Of a stretch of 46,776 nt of DNA, positions 22,014-36,600 are shown piece after piece. The DNA comes from Azolla pinnata (taxonomy: Eukaryota; Streptophyta; Polypodiopsida; Salviniales; Salviniaceae), in contig JBBBWG010029810.1 in NCBI GenBank assembly GCA_037176905.1, forward strand, positions 1,693 through 48,468. Direction: 5' to 3'. How positions within the stretch are numbered: position 1 is the stretch's first letter; every line of letters starts with the position of its first letter. Both the position numbers and the translations under genes were made by a program. Under the pieces are notes generated by a model that worked only from the letters and a program-made list of their open reading frames with translations, did no database searches and was not told the DNA's origin.

Positions 22014-25000
22014 GTAATGATGATGATGAGGAGAGCAACGGTGATTTGGCTGAATGGGAGTTCCCCCGACTCATCCGATTCCTTCGTGGAAAGATCTCCC
22101 ATGGAGAAGGTTCGCCTCCCAGAGCTTCCATGGATTCTTCAACGGAGGAAGGATCAACTTCAGGTAATGTTTTCGGGGGGGAAATGAGTAGCAGTGGTCA
22201 AGCTTTCGATGGAACTGGAGCTTCGGAGTTGACTTTCATGTCAGGGATCATGACTATACAAATGGGAGAGCAGATTGCCCAGGAATCAGAGCAATCAGAG
22301 CTCGAACTTGTGATGAAATATAGGCAGGTTCCACGGGCTGCGTGGGCTAGGCTTTTGAAAGGGTTGTGCAAGCGTGGTGATATAAATCTAGGCACGGAGT
22401 TGATGAAGTGGGTTCGCAAACATGGCTTCACGAACGGCTTGTATGATATCGATAAGCTTAATGCTATCATAATAGAGGCACTTGGTGCAAATGACAGGTT
22501 TTCTGATGCCATATCTTTTGTAAACGAATCAGATGTAAAGGGAATGCAGACATACAGTGCTTTGATGAAGGTGTGTTGGGCGAGGAATGAATATTCACAT
22601 CTGCTCAACTTGATGAGAAGGATGAGAGAAGAGGGATTGAAACCCAACATTGCTCACTACACATTTGCAACCCAGGCTTGCATCAAGAGCAAGGTAGGGA
22701 GTGATGCAGTTACGGCGCTATACGAACATATGCTGGAGGATCAAATCCAGGTGAATGAGAAATTATACAATGATATTACTTATGCACTCGCGTCTGCATC
22801 TGAGGTCGAACAAAGCTTGCGCCTTTTGAAAGACATGAAAGCTGCAGGATTCATCCCGGATGCTTATGCTTACACATTCATTATCTCTGCTTTAGCTCAC
22901 ACGGGCAGGATGTCTGAGGCTCAGGAGATCTTCCGAGAGATGCAATCATACAGGCGCATACCCAGGTTAAGAGCCTATAATGCATTGATCAGAGGCTATG
23001 CAAGAAAAGGGCAGTTGGATTTAGCGGAGGATGCCATGCAGTCGATGATGATGGACAAGGTGCAACCTGATGAGCAGACATACGATGCACTCATCGATGC
23101 TTGTGTAAATGCACGGAACCTGGAGAAAGCCTGGGCATTATTCCAAAAGATGAAAGATGCAGGTTTGCAACCTAGTGCATTTGCCTACGGTAGATTGATG
23201 ACTGCCTTCAAAGAATCCGGCCAATGGTTTTCATCTTTGAAAACCTTGCGTAAAATGGAAGAAGCAGGAGTTGCTCCAAACAGGCATGTATACAATATCG
23301 CAATAGATGCGCTTAGTAAGCACAGGAAGGCTCGCGAAGCTTGTGAAATATTTGAGAAGATGAAATCTGAGGGCATAGAACCTGATGTAATAACGTGGAA
23401 CTCACTTATAGAATGTCATTTTAGGGCAGGTGATAGAAAGCAAGCACTGCAGCTCTTTGCCACGATGAGAAACAAAGGATGTGAGCCCAGCTACTACTCA
23501 TATAACATTCTCATAAGCTGGTTAGGGCACTTCAAGTGTTGGGAAGACCTTAAGGGCATTCTTGGTGATATGAAAGACAGTGGCATGACTCCGAATACTA
23601 TTACGTATACTACATTAGTCGATGTGTATGGTCAAGTTGGGAGATTTCAAGATGCCTTTGAGTGCTTGGAGATGATGAGGGCCCGATCATTGAAGCCTGA
23701 AGCAAGTGTATACTGTGCCCTAGCAAACGCATATGCTCGACAGGTACATGCCTCTTGCATTGTGTGCATTCCCGGGGTAATTTCTAGAACTCTTTTTTGG
23801 CAAGTATAATTAGTAAAGCCTGGATCTCCGTAAAGCCTTTGTCATAGCTCCTTAGGTTTGCTTGATTAGCAGATCACTAGATCTGAAATGATGAGCTTGA
23901 GTGGTTAATAAAAAATAGTTGGTAGACTACAAGCTCGGTAGAATCTCGAGATCTTCTTATCTTACAATTGGTAGAAATGGGGGCTCTTGCAATGTTTCGG
24001 TGTATAACATTATGTCTCAATTCGCAAGGAGGTCGCTGCTTGATGTCATATATCGGCAAGAGTGGCTGGATAGGTAACTTTATGTGCATGAGTTCTCACA
24101 GAGAGGAGTTGGTTGGTTAGGTAATCCCAGGAATTGTAGGATCCATTCATAGAATATTGGTACTTTTCTTGGATGTTTATGTCCCCATTGGCACTGTTAC
24201 ATGAATATTTCCTTACATGCATTGTATCCTTCGGGTTATCTTTCTTTGTTCTGGTGCAAAATAAACTTTACGACCATAGTATGCATAAATTTCTTTGGTT
24301 TGTTATTGCATAGGGGCTGTGCGAGCAAGCTGTTGCTGTTCTTAAAAAAATGGAAGCCGATGGCATTGAGGCAACTATGGTCATGCTGAATTCCGTCCTA
24401 AACTCCTTCAGTGTAGCAGCTAAGCCAGAAGAAGGATTGTCCGTGTTGGATTACATGCTTCAAAATGTAAGCTCGTCAATATCCCTTGATAGTAAATGGG
24501 TGTAACATTTGACATCGAAGTTGATATAGCTATATATACAGTCAACAATGTGATCCAGAGTCCTTGGAAATGGAATGGAGATGGATAATGGAAAGATATT
24601 TCTGGATATTATCCTCAATCGTAGAGGCAGAAAATGAGATTATGGGGAAACAAGTGAAAAAGTATAATCTCCAATCTTTACTGTCCCCTCTCTGCATTTC
24701 AAACTGGAGACTTGAAACAGCAGCTCTGCATTCAGAGTGTTCCAGCCAACAAATGGGCATCTCAGATGAGTTCATGCTTTCTGGTCCCTTGCATCACATA
24801 CAAAATGACAGTCAATGCTAACTTTCTAAAAAGAAAGGCAAAACCATGCCTTCCTCCTGGTTCACTATGATGCTTGGGATCCGGACATGCCTCAATTCGT
24901 AGGCTTGTGATTGATGATGTATCTGCAGTAGAAAAGAATTTCCTCTCGAGATTGGATTCAGTAAAAGCCTCTCAAAGATTGCCTGTGCTGATTGATCTCT

Positions 25001-25887
25001 CTTGAAGAATGAGAATAAAAATCCTTTGATGGATGCTGTTGGTGACTGCTATATGAAGTTGCCTTTTTGATGGTGCAAAAACATGGAATCGTCAAAGCAT
25101 GTTTGCAGCAAATGCCGTTGAAAGGGAAACCCACATTGGAAGTGGAAAAGGATGCTTGTCCTTTAACGGAACCCCACCAACATTACTATAATGGTGAAGT
25201 AATTGAAGGTTGTAGATCAGATAAAAGCACTCCAGAATGCTATCAAAGATATCTCAAGATTCAGAAATGAAAGCACCTTCAATTGCTTAAGGAATGATCC
25301 TGATGACTAGCTAATTGTCTCTTGTATTAGCATACGATAATGTGTCAGAGATTTCAAGAGAATTCAGTATGCCAAAAGGAGAATAGCACGTTACATACGT
25401 ATTTGTTAGCTAAGCCTGGTTGGCCATTTTAAAAGCAAACAAGAAAATTTACCATCATCTTGTGTACTTATGGACTTTATCACACTCGACGAATCACCCT
25501 TTGCTGATGATAGCTAGATGGTTGATGGTTTGTATAGGGCTTGACTCCAGATCTGGTTACATATACGACCCTAATGAAGGGTTTTATCAAGGCTGAAAGT
25601 TTTCATGAGGTATGACATGTACAATCAGATGGATACTGTAATAACAATCGTGTTTAATGTTTGGTATTATGCAGTGCAACAATACTGTAGTAAAATTTGC
25701 GTTTAGTGTTTGGCATTGTGCAATGCAATAAGGATATTCTAATGATAAATTTGGTTTTTTATGACAGGCTGCTTCTGTTTATGAGCGGATTATACAAGCT
25801 GGCCTTGTTCCAGACAAAAAGGCCAAGGACATGCGCCGATATGTCATAAAGTATGCTTCAAGGAGTAAAAGGCCACAGCTTACCTAA
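21686..25887 (+). CDS. CRP1: P-class PPR protein, CRP1 homologue
   Basis: Four exons, 21686-23743, 24314-24466, 25538-25609 and 25768-25887, all join in phase 0 and give 800 residues. The N-terminus is Ser/Pro/Arg-rich, consistent with a plastid transit peptide, followed by an 11-Asp run encoded by a GAT microsatellite (about 21979-22015). From about residue 210 to the end there are P-type PPR motifs of 35 residues. Examples are HYTFATQACIKSKVGSDAV, TYDALIDACVNARNLEKAW and TYTTLVDVYGQVGRFQDAFE. The last two thirds follow Arabidopsis CRP1 (At5g42310) motif by motif, including RHVYNIAIDA, TWNSLIECH and VPDKKAKDMRRYVI. CRP1 is needed for petB-petD RNA processing and for petA and psaC translation in chloroplasts (known for maize and Arabidopsis). 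No SMR or DYW domain is present. The 1.07 kb second intron holds nothing else that I recognise. Confidence 0.88.
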
Positions 25888-27665
25888 TTGTTTTATGCAT
25901 GAATGAAAGGTGGGTTTATAACTTAAAATCTTTACATTTTGGGACCTGTGATGATGGCCTTTCTAGTACACATTGACCATGATCTGCACTTTGACTGTGA
26001 TGCTAGCCATTAGAGGCTCTCATGGTTGTCCAATTTAGAGCTTCTGATAGTAATATTCTTGGGCTTATTTATTGGCTGAAACTGGACATTTATGCATGCT
26101 CTGTTTCTGCTGCTAGGTACTTACTATGATGAGGGAATCATTTTCCAGGCAGTGGTGATTCAAAAGCTTGTTCGACTGTTAATAATGCCATTCGAGAGAG
26201 TTGGTTTTCAGCACGATGTCATGCACTGCTTTTTGAAGTAGACAAGTGCCTAAAGCAGGATGGGCAGAAATACAAGGAACTTTGTGAGTGAATCGATCTT
26301 CATAAATACTAAACCTGCAATAACATGTACTGCCTTTACATGGGTCATTGTTATATTGAGTGGCCAAAATGGGGAAGCCATGGCTTCTTAAATCATGTAT
26401 TTGTATTTTTTTCATTTTCTTTGAAAGGAAAATGGCAAGTTATATGGTACACTTATAAAAGGAACGCATCAGATCAACATCTACCACAGGATATCTACCT
26501 AAGAGAAATATTCGATATGTAAAAACTGGGGGTAGTCTGTCAAACTGTTGATGTTAATTTTCATCACTGTCAGACTACCCTTAACCTCAATTGAATTTGT
26601 CAAATGCAATGGTTAAAGAACGATTTGAAGGGAGATACAGTGTATTTTGTAGCTGAACTTCGTGTAACTAATCTGCTTGTTAGTGTATCTGCTATTTGAT
26701 TATCTCATTTATCTTTAAAAACAGTTAATCTGCAAGACAGCTAGTCATTCTCATTTTTCATTGATCTCGAGGTTGAGCGTAACGGTTGAGCACTGATGTA
26801 AAACAGTGTCCTGTTTAATACAGCATGTTCATTCCATTGAGATCAATCTTGATTCCGTGACCAGAAGTTGCTATAATCTTCCAAGGAAGATCTTCCTAGA
26901 CCAATGATTCGAATATTGATCTGTGAATGTGTACCTTAATCCAGCATGGTTATAATATAGATCAGAATGGAACTAGCAAGGAAAGTAGAAGTGTCATAGA
27001 CAATTTCTTGCAATTGGACTTGAATAGTTTCTGGTGTGGAAAGTTAAGCAAAGGTAATTTGCCAATATTTGAAGAAAACATACATAGTTTAATCTATATT
27101 TGCATAATCAGATAAGAGCTAGATATTTGAGCATCATCAGATACTAAACACAATATAATCAAGAGCCAGATGACACATGAATTTGCAAATAAATCCGCAT
27201 CGACAATTTCTCCCACCTTAACATGTGACGACTAGCCTGGTTTCTTTTTAACACACAGCTCACTGCTTGATCAAACATTTATCAGTTGATTGAATCAAGA
27301 TAATTGGTCAGACACTAGAAATCCTCTCATAAATTATTGCTCGATCTTTTAGATTTCACGTGGAGGAATCATATGCACGTATTTGACCCCCCCCTCTCTT
27401 AGCTGTAGATCCTTTCGATCAATCCCTAATGAATATGTTCTCTACCAAAAACACCACAAAATGTAGCTGTGAACTGTTTATGTTCAGAAGATTGGCGTGA
27501 TCTTTCTGTGAAACATGATATAATTGAATGCCCAAAATCAGGTCAATCCTTCACAGATAAATGTAGAAACCTTCCTCTGCTCAAACAGAATACAGTTTCT
27601 GCTGCATTTAGCAGATCTCTTTACTAGTGTCTTGGCTTGTATCACTGCTCATGTACGGCGCTCCT
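25888..27665. other. Convergent intergenic region with an inverted repeat
   Basis: The region lies between the 3' ends of CRP1 (+) and the IEF homologue (-). No gene is supported. An inverted repeat, GGGTAGTCTG near 26530 and CAGACTACCC near 26571, could form a hairpin with a loop of about 30 bases. Confidence 0.45.
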
Positions 27666-30600
27666 TCAATTTACTTTTGGCTTGCTTCGCCTTGGTCTCA
27701 ACCACAATAAGATGATAACAACTGATATTATGATACCAATTCCTGTGTACATTTCATATCCCACTACTAGACTCCGCTGCCTAGTGCAGTGAATCGGGTG
27801 AAGATCAACAACAGTTGCATTGGTAGCTCTCGCAAACCTGAGAACGCACGAAACACGATTTGAAACGGTCGCAGAATGAAAGGATAACAGATTCAGCTTG
27901 TAGCTTTAGCCTGACTAGCACACATACCGTATCGACGCATCCTCCAGTAAATGAAGCAGACGCACTGCATCTCCATAACGAAGATCCTCCATGCTTTTAG
28001 CAATCTGTAAAACAGAAAATCAGAGAACAGAAGAAAATCAGGAAACAGGTATCCCTCCATGCGGGATGACCATGAACAATGAAATTACCCGCTTCCATAG
28101 ATTGACAACTGTATTATAGTTGTTCAGAAGATTATGCTCCTGCCTTCGAAAGGGTTCGAAAGATTCCTTATCTGCTTCAGTTAAAGATTAAAGCGACATT
28201 TTCTCTTCCAACAACGTGTAAAAGATTCACAAGATCACTTGGTTCCCTAAGGAAAGGATACAAGTTGGCTCTTTGGCAAGTTGCTTTATGGCTTCATTCA
28301 TGCTCTCAATTGATTCATCCAATGTGGTTACGATATAGCTTCTCATTATAGCATCAGAATGATAAAGAGATACGCTCCATCCTGAGGCAGTGCTGGAAAA
28401 TGGGTGACAGCCTACTGCCCATCTCCAATCCTGCAGAACAAGATTTAAGTACTAGCCTAATCAGGAAAGTATCAAACATTCGTAATACAGACCTGTTCCC
28501 CACTGCTGTGGGCTTCACTATATGTAAAATGAGATGGCAGTAATCCAGCTAGGTGTTCCGCCGTTGCCGCTACTGCATCTTTCAGAGGACGGCTGGCATT
28601 CAGTCATACACAGACCAAACAGCTACGGTGTTATGAATACTTGCACGGAACACGATTCGAATTTGAATATTGTAGCTGAAGCTTCAGTACACACCTTAGG
28701 TCCCACAAAATAGGTTCTCTATTACACTGAAGATGGCTTGCCCATGAAGCTTGACTAGATTGAACAACTATCACCATGTCAGGCAATGCCTTTGCTAGAT
28801 AGTGTTTGTCGATAAAAAGAGGCTCACCCTGTTGAATGAACCAAAAGATGGGCACTTCCAAAAAAGCTCTTTCGTGTCCTGCGTGCAACAATCAATGCAA
28901 ATGAAATCCAAGTAAAAGGTCATAGTCCTAAAAGTAAAAGATTTGGGAAATAAACACTTTTCGGTACCAAGCACAGGGCCACTCCCACTCAAATGTTGAA
29001 GCTGGTGCTGCAGAATCAGAGAGTCAAGGTATAATCGTGTTGTTGTCCTGTGAGTACCATTAACCAGGAGAACAGGAACAACAGCTGCCCTTCTGGCCAC
29101 AGAGAATGCCATTGACAAAGCAGTATCCTCAGATAAAGCTAATCTGTAAAACATTAAGCACAAGAAACATAGTTGAAACCTGACATTTGGTCCATAATAA
29201 AAAGCACAAATATAGAATATACAGGAAACAAATCCTAAGGTCAACTAATATATGAATGTTTGTGTTTTTCAGTCGAACGTAAGACCAATATTATCAAAAT
29301 GCGGAAAGAAACACCATTGCGTTATGAAATCCTGTTGAACCATTCAAACCTGAAATTGTGGGAAGATTTAGGATTTTATGGTTTGGAAAACATGCAAAGA
29401 CTGAATTGACGCTACATTATGGAGAGGTAAATGACAATCAGGACACATTAGAAACTCTTGATACAGACATAAATGAAGATGACTTGGTTCTCATTCTCAA
29501 AAGTCCTGGTTGGGATAGTTTTCAAATGCAGATGAGGTTATTCTCATATGTATCAAGAAGTTTGAAGTGGACACGTGCCTAATCTTAGACAGGGTATCTT
29601 CAAATTCATCTTCCTGTCTCCAAAATCAACAAGGAGTTTCTTGGCATTGACTAATGTGTGCACAAAAAAGTCTTTTGCAGTGTGTCTAACTCATATAAGG
29701 GTTCAAGCAAGGGAGAAAAAAGTCCACAGAATGTTCTGAATGCACACATGGGCTAATCATGTGCATGAAAGGTATCCCCAGAAAATAAGATTTCATAAAA
29801 TGCTTCCAAGGGTAAAGATCAGTGCAAAAAAATTACACATAACTAATCTCGTGATGTAGAGATAGGAATCAACAGATTCCGGCATCATTTGGATTTCGTG
29901 CGAGCATATCCACGAACCTAAAGCTCAGAAGAAGGCATGCTTTCAAATCTGGAGATATACACAGTATTTCTCAGATGGATTTTATTTCGAGATGTTTGTT
30001 GGAGACCAGTTGTGGGTACAATCAGTCAATCAAATATTTAATAATCAACGACTACATCATTAGAGGATAGCCAGTGTTTGGATGTGAACGGTGTCATTGT
30101 ATGGACAGGCAGTGGGTCAACGACAGTACTAGGGGTTTTCATACCATGCACCATTCGCAATTCTCCACAAAATCAGAGGTTTAATAGGGCTCCCAGTTGC
30201 TGTTTTGATACCAGATCCACCATTTAAAATAGCTAACGTCCCTTTCAGGCGACAGCTCAGGGGACTGGTTTGAGCTAATCTTTTCTGTTGTGTATGGGTC
30301 TATCGGCCTTTTCAGAGGTCTGCCTTACTTCTGTTGAGCATCATAGCTTATACAGGCCTTACTACCAAGGACATTTCAACTCCTTTGCATCTGGTTATAA
30401 TCTTTAAATTCATCAATTTCTATTTCAACCTGTGTACAGTAAGGTAATAAGAATAACTACCAACTACAAGAATAGAAAAAGAAGAAACATACATTTTTGT
30501 AGAATATTGTACTTTTTGACCAGGTGCAATCACTCCAGCTAGAGCTTCCTTGAACAAACTGACATCTAGAGGCAACAAATCCCTGTGCTTGATTTTCTGT

Positions 30601-33600
30601 GAAAGAAAGAAACGTATATTAATGTCTTTTATTAGGTCAAAAGGGTAAGCTAAACCAAATAGTAATTCTTACTTAGAACTATTGTTTTATCTCTGAGAAT
30701 CAATCAAAATAAATATAATGCCAGTTCAAATATTTAATAACTTTTTCTACCAATTGATAATGAATTAAAGCATAGAGTTGGACTAGAATAATGTACGCAC
30801 ATAGGCGTATATACAATCATGCATGAGATTTTATAATTTTAAAATATGAAGCTGAGTGGAGAAAAATCAGCTGAGGAGGAGAATAAGAAGTAACCAAATG
30901 GGGTGCTCGTAATTATTTTATCCTTAAACGTCACCTCTAATTCATAAAAGCTTCCAATCACATATTGGGCACTGTTCTTTTCATGACAGCTATGATGATG
31001 CCACCTATATTTGATTGAACAATCACAGCTATATATTAAAAGCTTTTGGCAGAAAAGAAAATTTGAGCCTTATGCTCCACTTCTCTTGCCTTACCCTTAC
31101 CTCATTCGTCAGAGACTCAGATATATACAAGGATTTGGGAATCCCAGAATTTGGTTCATTCATTTCCGATTTTAGCATCACCTCCAAACTTACATGAATT
31201 TAGTTACCTCAGGACTTGCAATTGCATCATCATGATGAATTTCAGACATATTCATGTCTTCCAAACAAATAACATANNNNNNNNNNNNNNNNNNNNNNNN
31301 NNNNNNNNNNNNNNNNNNNNNNNNNNNNNNNNNNNNNNNNNNNNNNNNNNNNNNNNNNNNNNNNNNNNNNNNNNNNTTAGTTACCTCAGGACTTGCAATT
31401 GCATCATCATGATGAATTTCAGACATATTCATGTCTTCCAAACAAATAACATAGTTTCATTGACGAAGCAGTTCCATTCATATCCATCAAAGAAAAAATG
31501 CCAGTGCTACCAACAACAGTACAAAACTTCCCTAGTAAAGACAGATGAAATCTACAAGTTGCTTACCTCTTGAGTAATCACATAGATTTGGAAATCAATT
31601 TTCTCGTAGTAATGAAATGCTCCATCTGCAGTTGATGGCGTAATTACATGTTTCATAGAGGACCATAAAGTAGCTGCCAAATTGGCAAGAAACCAATCCC
31701 GAGCCACTGAAAAGTTACCGATATGCTACAAAATACATGCTCAGATAAGTTCTTCAGAAACCCAAATACAGAGCATGTAATGTGCTCCCAAGCATATCCC
31801 AGCTTTAAGATCAGACATCCTAAAACAAAACAGTACACACCTGCACATCATGGGCATCACTAAAAAGATTCCACCGCTCAATGCGTTTCAATGCTTCTTC
31901 TGCCTTTTTCCTGTGAACCTCCTCAACATGATCTTGTTGAAGAAAATGAAGTTCTTCTTTCAAATCCCCCATCCTTTCTTGAAGTTCTGTGTTTGGAGTC
32001 AGAAAAAAAAAATACTGTTCAAGGAATGATCATATCACCTGAATACCTTGATAAGCTTCTCAAAGACAGCAAAGCATGACACCACGTTTTTAAAGATATA
32101 GAATTCTTGTGCAAGCCCTTGCTACAAATTCCATAATGGCACCAATCTCTTCCTGGCTAATATTTGCTATTAGACTTGCATCGACTTTCTGTTTTCCAAG
32201 GTCTGTCGAACACTTAGAGATGCAGCCTCTTATGTTTTGTCCAATAGGTCATGTTGAATTCTTACAAGCCTCCAATAAATGTGAAAAGCCATCTTGTTCT
32301 GACCCATAGACCCTTCTTACTTGCTTATCCATTCTCTACACTTATATCCATAAGAAGCTTTTAAAAATTGATTTGCTTAAAATATGATTTGATGGGTTTG
32401 TATATAAGAACATTTGGGTACTAACTGATACAAAAAAAGGATGCTCACAGTTATAGCACTAACATTATCTTTATATGTAATGTTAGAATACGGCTTTATT
32501 TTGCAGCATTTGCAGACTTAAGGAATTCCTTCATACATATAGAACAGCTACCTACACTACAAAGTACAACTGGTTTACACACGTAGATACATGGCCATGA
32601 TAGATAACAACATGATTTATTGTTGAAGGTAAATTCAAAATCAAACAATGCTCTCTCACAAAGTTACCTTCACAAAGTGTAACTCTCACTCTTCTCCCTT
32701 GGCAATGGCGTTGGGAGAACACTTCATAAATATCTATCTCAGCAAGGAGTGTATCAACAGCATGAGGAGATTCCTACACAACCAATCAAATAACTATAGG
32801 AGTTTGTACTTTTGCTTCAATACCATTTAGATAAATCTGAAATGTCCAGATAACAGCGTATAAAGCTTACATGGGCGGATGAGATTTCTAAGAATTATTT
32901 CTGTAAAAACGAACTTTAGTTATATGACAATAGATATTGTGTGTTATTGAGGTCAAATGCACAAAGAGAGACAATTCACTAGATTGCAAGGGAAAGAACT
33001 AGATTATTAGTAGTATTTCAAAAAACATGTCATTTCAAAATATTAAGAATGAGTATATAGGCAACAAAAAACGGGTTGTGAGTAAACAAATATTCATACG
33101 TCTCTCCCTCTAAACATATATAAATCTACATTGTACATGAAATTATTAATTTTTCCTTGGGCATTTCCAAATTTAACAATCAAATATCCCCTTCATCATG
33201 AACTTGGAATGATGGCTGTTCATAGGTGATCTATGATCAGATTCACTGCTGATAGCCAAGTGATCTAGAATTTGCTGGTGTGAAGAAGTGATAACTACCC
33301 ACTTTATATGGTAATGGTACGGGATGTCCATTTAGTGCAGTAGATAATTAGCCATTATGGTCAACAAATATTGTACTGCAGGAACTGAGCATGATCGTCA
33401 AAGCTAGTTCTTTACTTCAAATATATGTTGTGCATGTAGTTGCTTTCTAAAAGTACTTGTCGGTTTGTTTCTAAGCTCATCTGCCTTCATTTGCATTCAA
33501 ATTCTTAAGTGTGTCAATTGCATTCACATGCTCTGATTCTAGAGTTTTACCTGTTCAAACACTGAAAATCTTTCTTCAACAAGATTGGAAAGATCACCAT

Positions 33601-36600
33601 GAGCCTCATCTTCAGAAGAATCTATATGTCAAATAAAATCATGTCGTGCTATCAACAACCTTGACCCCCTATCTAATGATATCAGAATATACCCATCATT
33701 ACCAGAAAGGGTTGCTAGCAGGTTATCAACAGAGGGCAGAGTATGTTCTGTTTTTACGCCTACACCACCAACAGATGGACCCCAAGAAAATGGTCCTGCA
33801 CTTAAGTCAACAAATGCCCACCTGCAACAAAAGTGGCACAAACCAATGTACTGCTAGTTTTCGTGTGGCCATTAAAAAAAATGCAGACATATCAAATACT
33901 GCAAGCTTTTTCCACTCAAAAGGAATGTGTTTTCTATGAAACGCAACAAATAAAACCTTTCAACGCCAACCCAAGTATCGATTAGGCAATCTGAATGAAG
34001 ACCGGCACTTTCCTCCAGCCTTAACTCCCGTTGCAGAGCCAAGGCTATGTCTGAACCAGTCTTATGTAATACCTGCACAGCACCAGGCGCCCAGTTGAAA
34101 CATTCATATAAAGACAACATTGAGAAATCCTAATGATAATCAAGTGAAGCATGTGAATTAGTTTCCATGCAAGAATCTTATTCTAATTAAGTGTCAATAA
34201 GGCTAGAAATTATATTAATGCAGGAACGATAGAGTACCTCTTGTGCCTTTGCAATTATTATGTCTGGACCAGTTTTATCCTGCAATGATGCTTCTATAGT
34301 TTTCAAAGCATCAAAACATGCATCAATCCAATGTCCCTGGCAAAGAGACCATGATTACTTCGATGATGCTGTGAATACTAACGATAAATACTTAAGAACT
34401 CCTAGTTACCATTTCTGCTTTCTCCACAGTCGACCAAGCAAACCTCATCATCGGATGGCGTTCATACAAGGGACTTGTCTTTCTTTCCATGTCTGAACAA
34501 AATATTTTCTCAGTCTGAAACTCACTCACAGTGCATAATGTATTTTGTCTTAGTACCTAGTGGATTTGAGATTTTCCCTGATTTTGATTTAGTAACAGCT
34601 AGTCGTGCATCACCATCCTAGCATTAAAAAGAAAATACTACTTCAGAGAGCGAGAAGACTAGATCTTTGATATGGAAATGAATGCAAAGCCATCATAAAT
34701 AGCTAGCTATTTGCCATTAGGCACTGTGTACTTTTGATCCACATCAAACACATTGAGAAAGGAGAATTCCAATTTTCTTTGCATTTTACCTCCTTCAGAA
34801 ACTGTATCTCAATATCAGATAAACCTTGCCTGTAAAAGATGTATATAATATATTAAGTTACTCAAAAAAAATTATTTTCTAATTTACACTATTTTCATCT
34901 CAATCAGTGCCATATAAATCGCATACGCTTACCTGTAACCATAATGGACACGATTTGGATTACGTTTTGGATTCAAAATGAAGATATTATATGCATTCCC
35001 AAGTTGCAAATAATGCACCAAGCTTGAGAAAATATATGAAATACCGTCAACATCAACTTGCCATTGGACATCTGAATCAGGCCTACCAAATCATACATAA
35101 ACAGTTCTAAATAAATACAAAATCCAACAGAACACTACAAAGATTTTCCAATGGTATGATGCTTACCTAACATCCTTATAGTCTTCTTTTCGTGAAAGCA
35201 CTTTCAACGCATATTCAAACACTGCAGTCACCTTCTCTGACATTTCAATAGCGTGCACAGAATAGCTGCAAATGACCAAATATCTTTTAACATTTACCCT
35301 GTACATGCTGAGATGCCAGGAAATTTTGTTTTCTTTACTTGTATTGTATATGACTGATAAGTGGAAGATGATGACGCTGCTCCCCGTCAGCTCTTTGTCT
35401 ATAGAATGGTGTAAGCGACTCTCCCACTTGAGGGACTCGTGTATGATCCAGCATATGGTCTATCTGATTGAACCATCTCTCAAGCTCTTCTTCACCAAGT
35501 CTCACATCTTTAAAAAAGACGATGAAGTTAGATGCACAACAGATGTAAGGTTCTAAAAATAACAAATTTCATGCAGCTCCTCCTGGACTGGAGATTGCAT
35601 TTAGATGCGTAAGCATTAGTGATCTGCTATCTACAAGAAGTTTCCTATTTTTGCTACTGAATGACAAAATGAACGATTTTCTAGTTTAACTACAGTTCAT
35701 GCATACATAACCAAGATCAGATCTCGCATAAACTGATTCTCTTTTAACTACATGCAGACATTGAGACAATTCATGCTCTAAAACATAAATACCACAAATT
35801 CTTACAGCACAGTGATGTCAACAACATATACATAACTGTATAATAAGTTCACAACAACAAAGGATTTAGTTAAACCAACAGAAGTCACTTTTAATTTATG
35901 CGAACATTGTTTTCTTGTACTAAAAAATGAGACAAACTGGACAGCGGACATAATGAAGACACAAGTTCTATAAATGATGGAAAAGAAACATGCAAACCTT
36001 GGTTTCCTTTGCCTTCAAAACCTATAAAAATGAAGTTAACCGGTATTGGTAGATAGATGGACTCCACTGGTATTAGCTTCAAATAATCTGCTACAGATGC
36101 TGTGCACAATGCAAGTAAACATGCCAAACAAAAAAACTACTTTAGAAAGACCACATAAATATGTTAGAAAGTATTGAGCAGCTAGTGTAATAGTAGTTAG
36201 AGATGATGAATCTCTCACCATGGACTGGCAACAAACGAAGCAAAATACATTCATTCAATCTGAGTCAGTGACATGCAACATTCCAGGATTTCTCATCTTT
36301 CATTCGCTTACTTTTACGGCTCCCATGTTGCAAGAAACGGGCAATCCATGAATGCTCAAACGTAAAACGGCATTGCATAATCTAGGGTTTTATATCCAAG
36401 ACGAAGCTTCCACACAGAAGTGATTTTTACCAATATCCATAAACCACAAGAACCTACCAGGATGACTTTGAAGCCCCCAAGGAACAAAAATCTGGATTTT
36501 TTCTCATTCAATTCTCTCCCGTGTATAGAAGAAGGAAGATAGTCCTTTCTCAAAGCATGAAACATGATTGATCCTCATCGTTGATGGTTCCTTCATTTGC

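Noticed and set aside
26528-26582. MicroRNA precursor from the inverted repeat
   Set aside because: The stem is only about 10 base pairs, too short for a plant miRNA hairpin.
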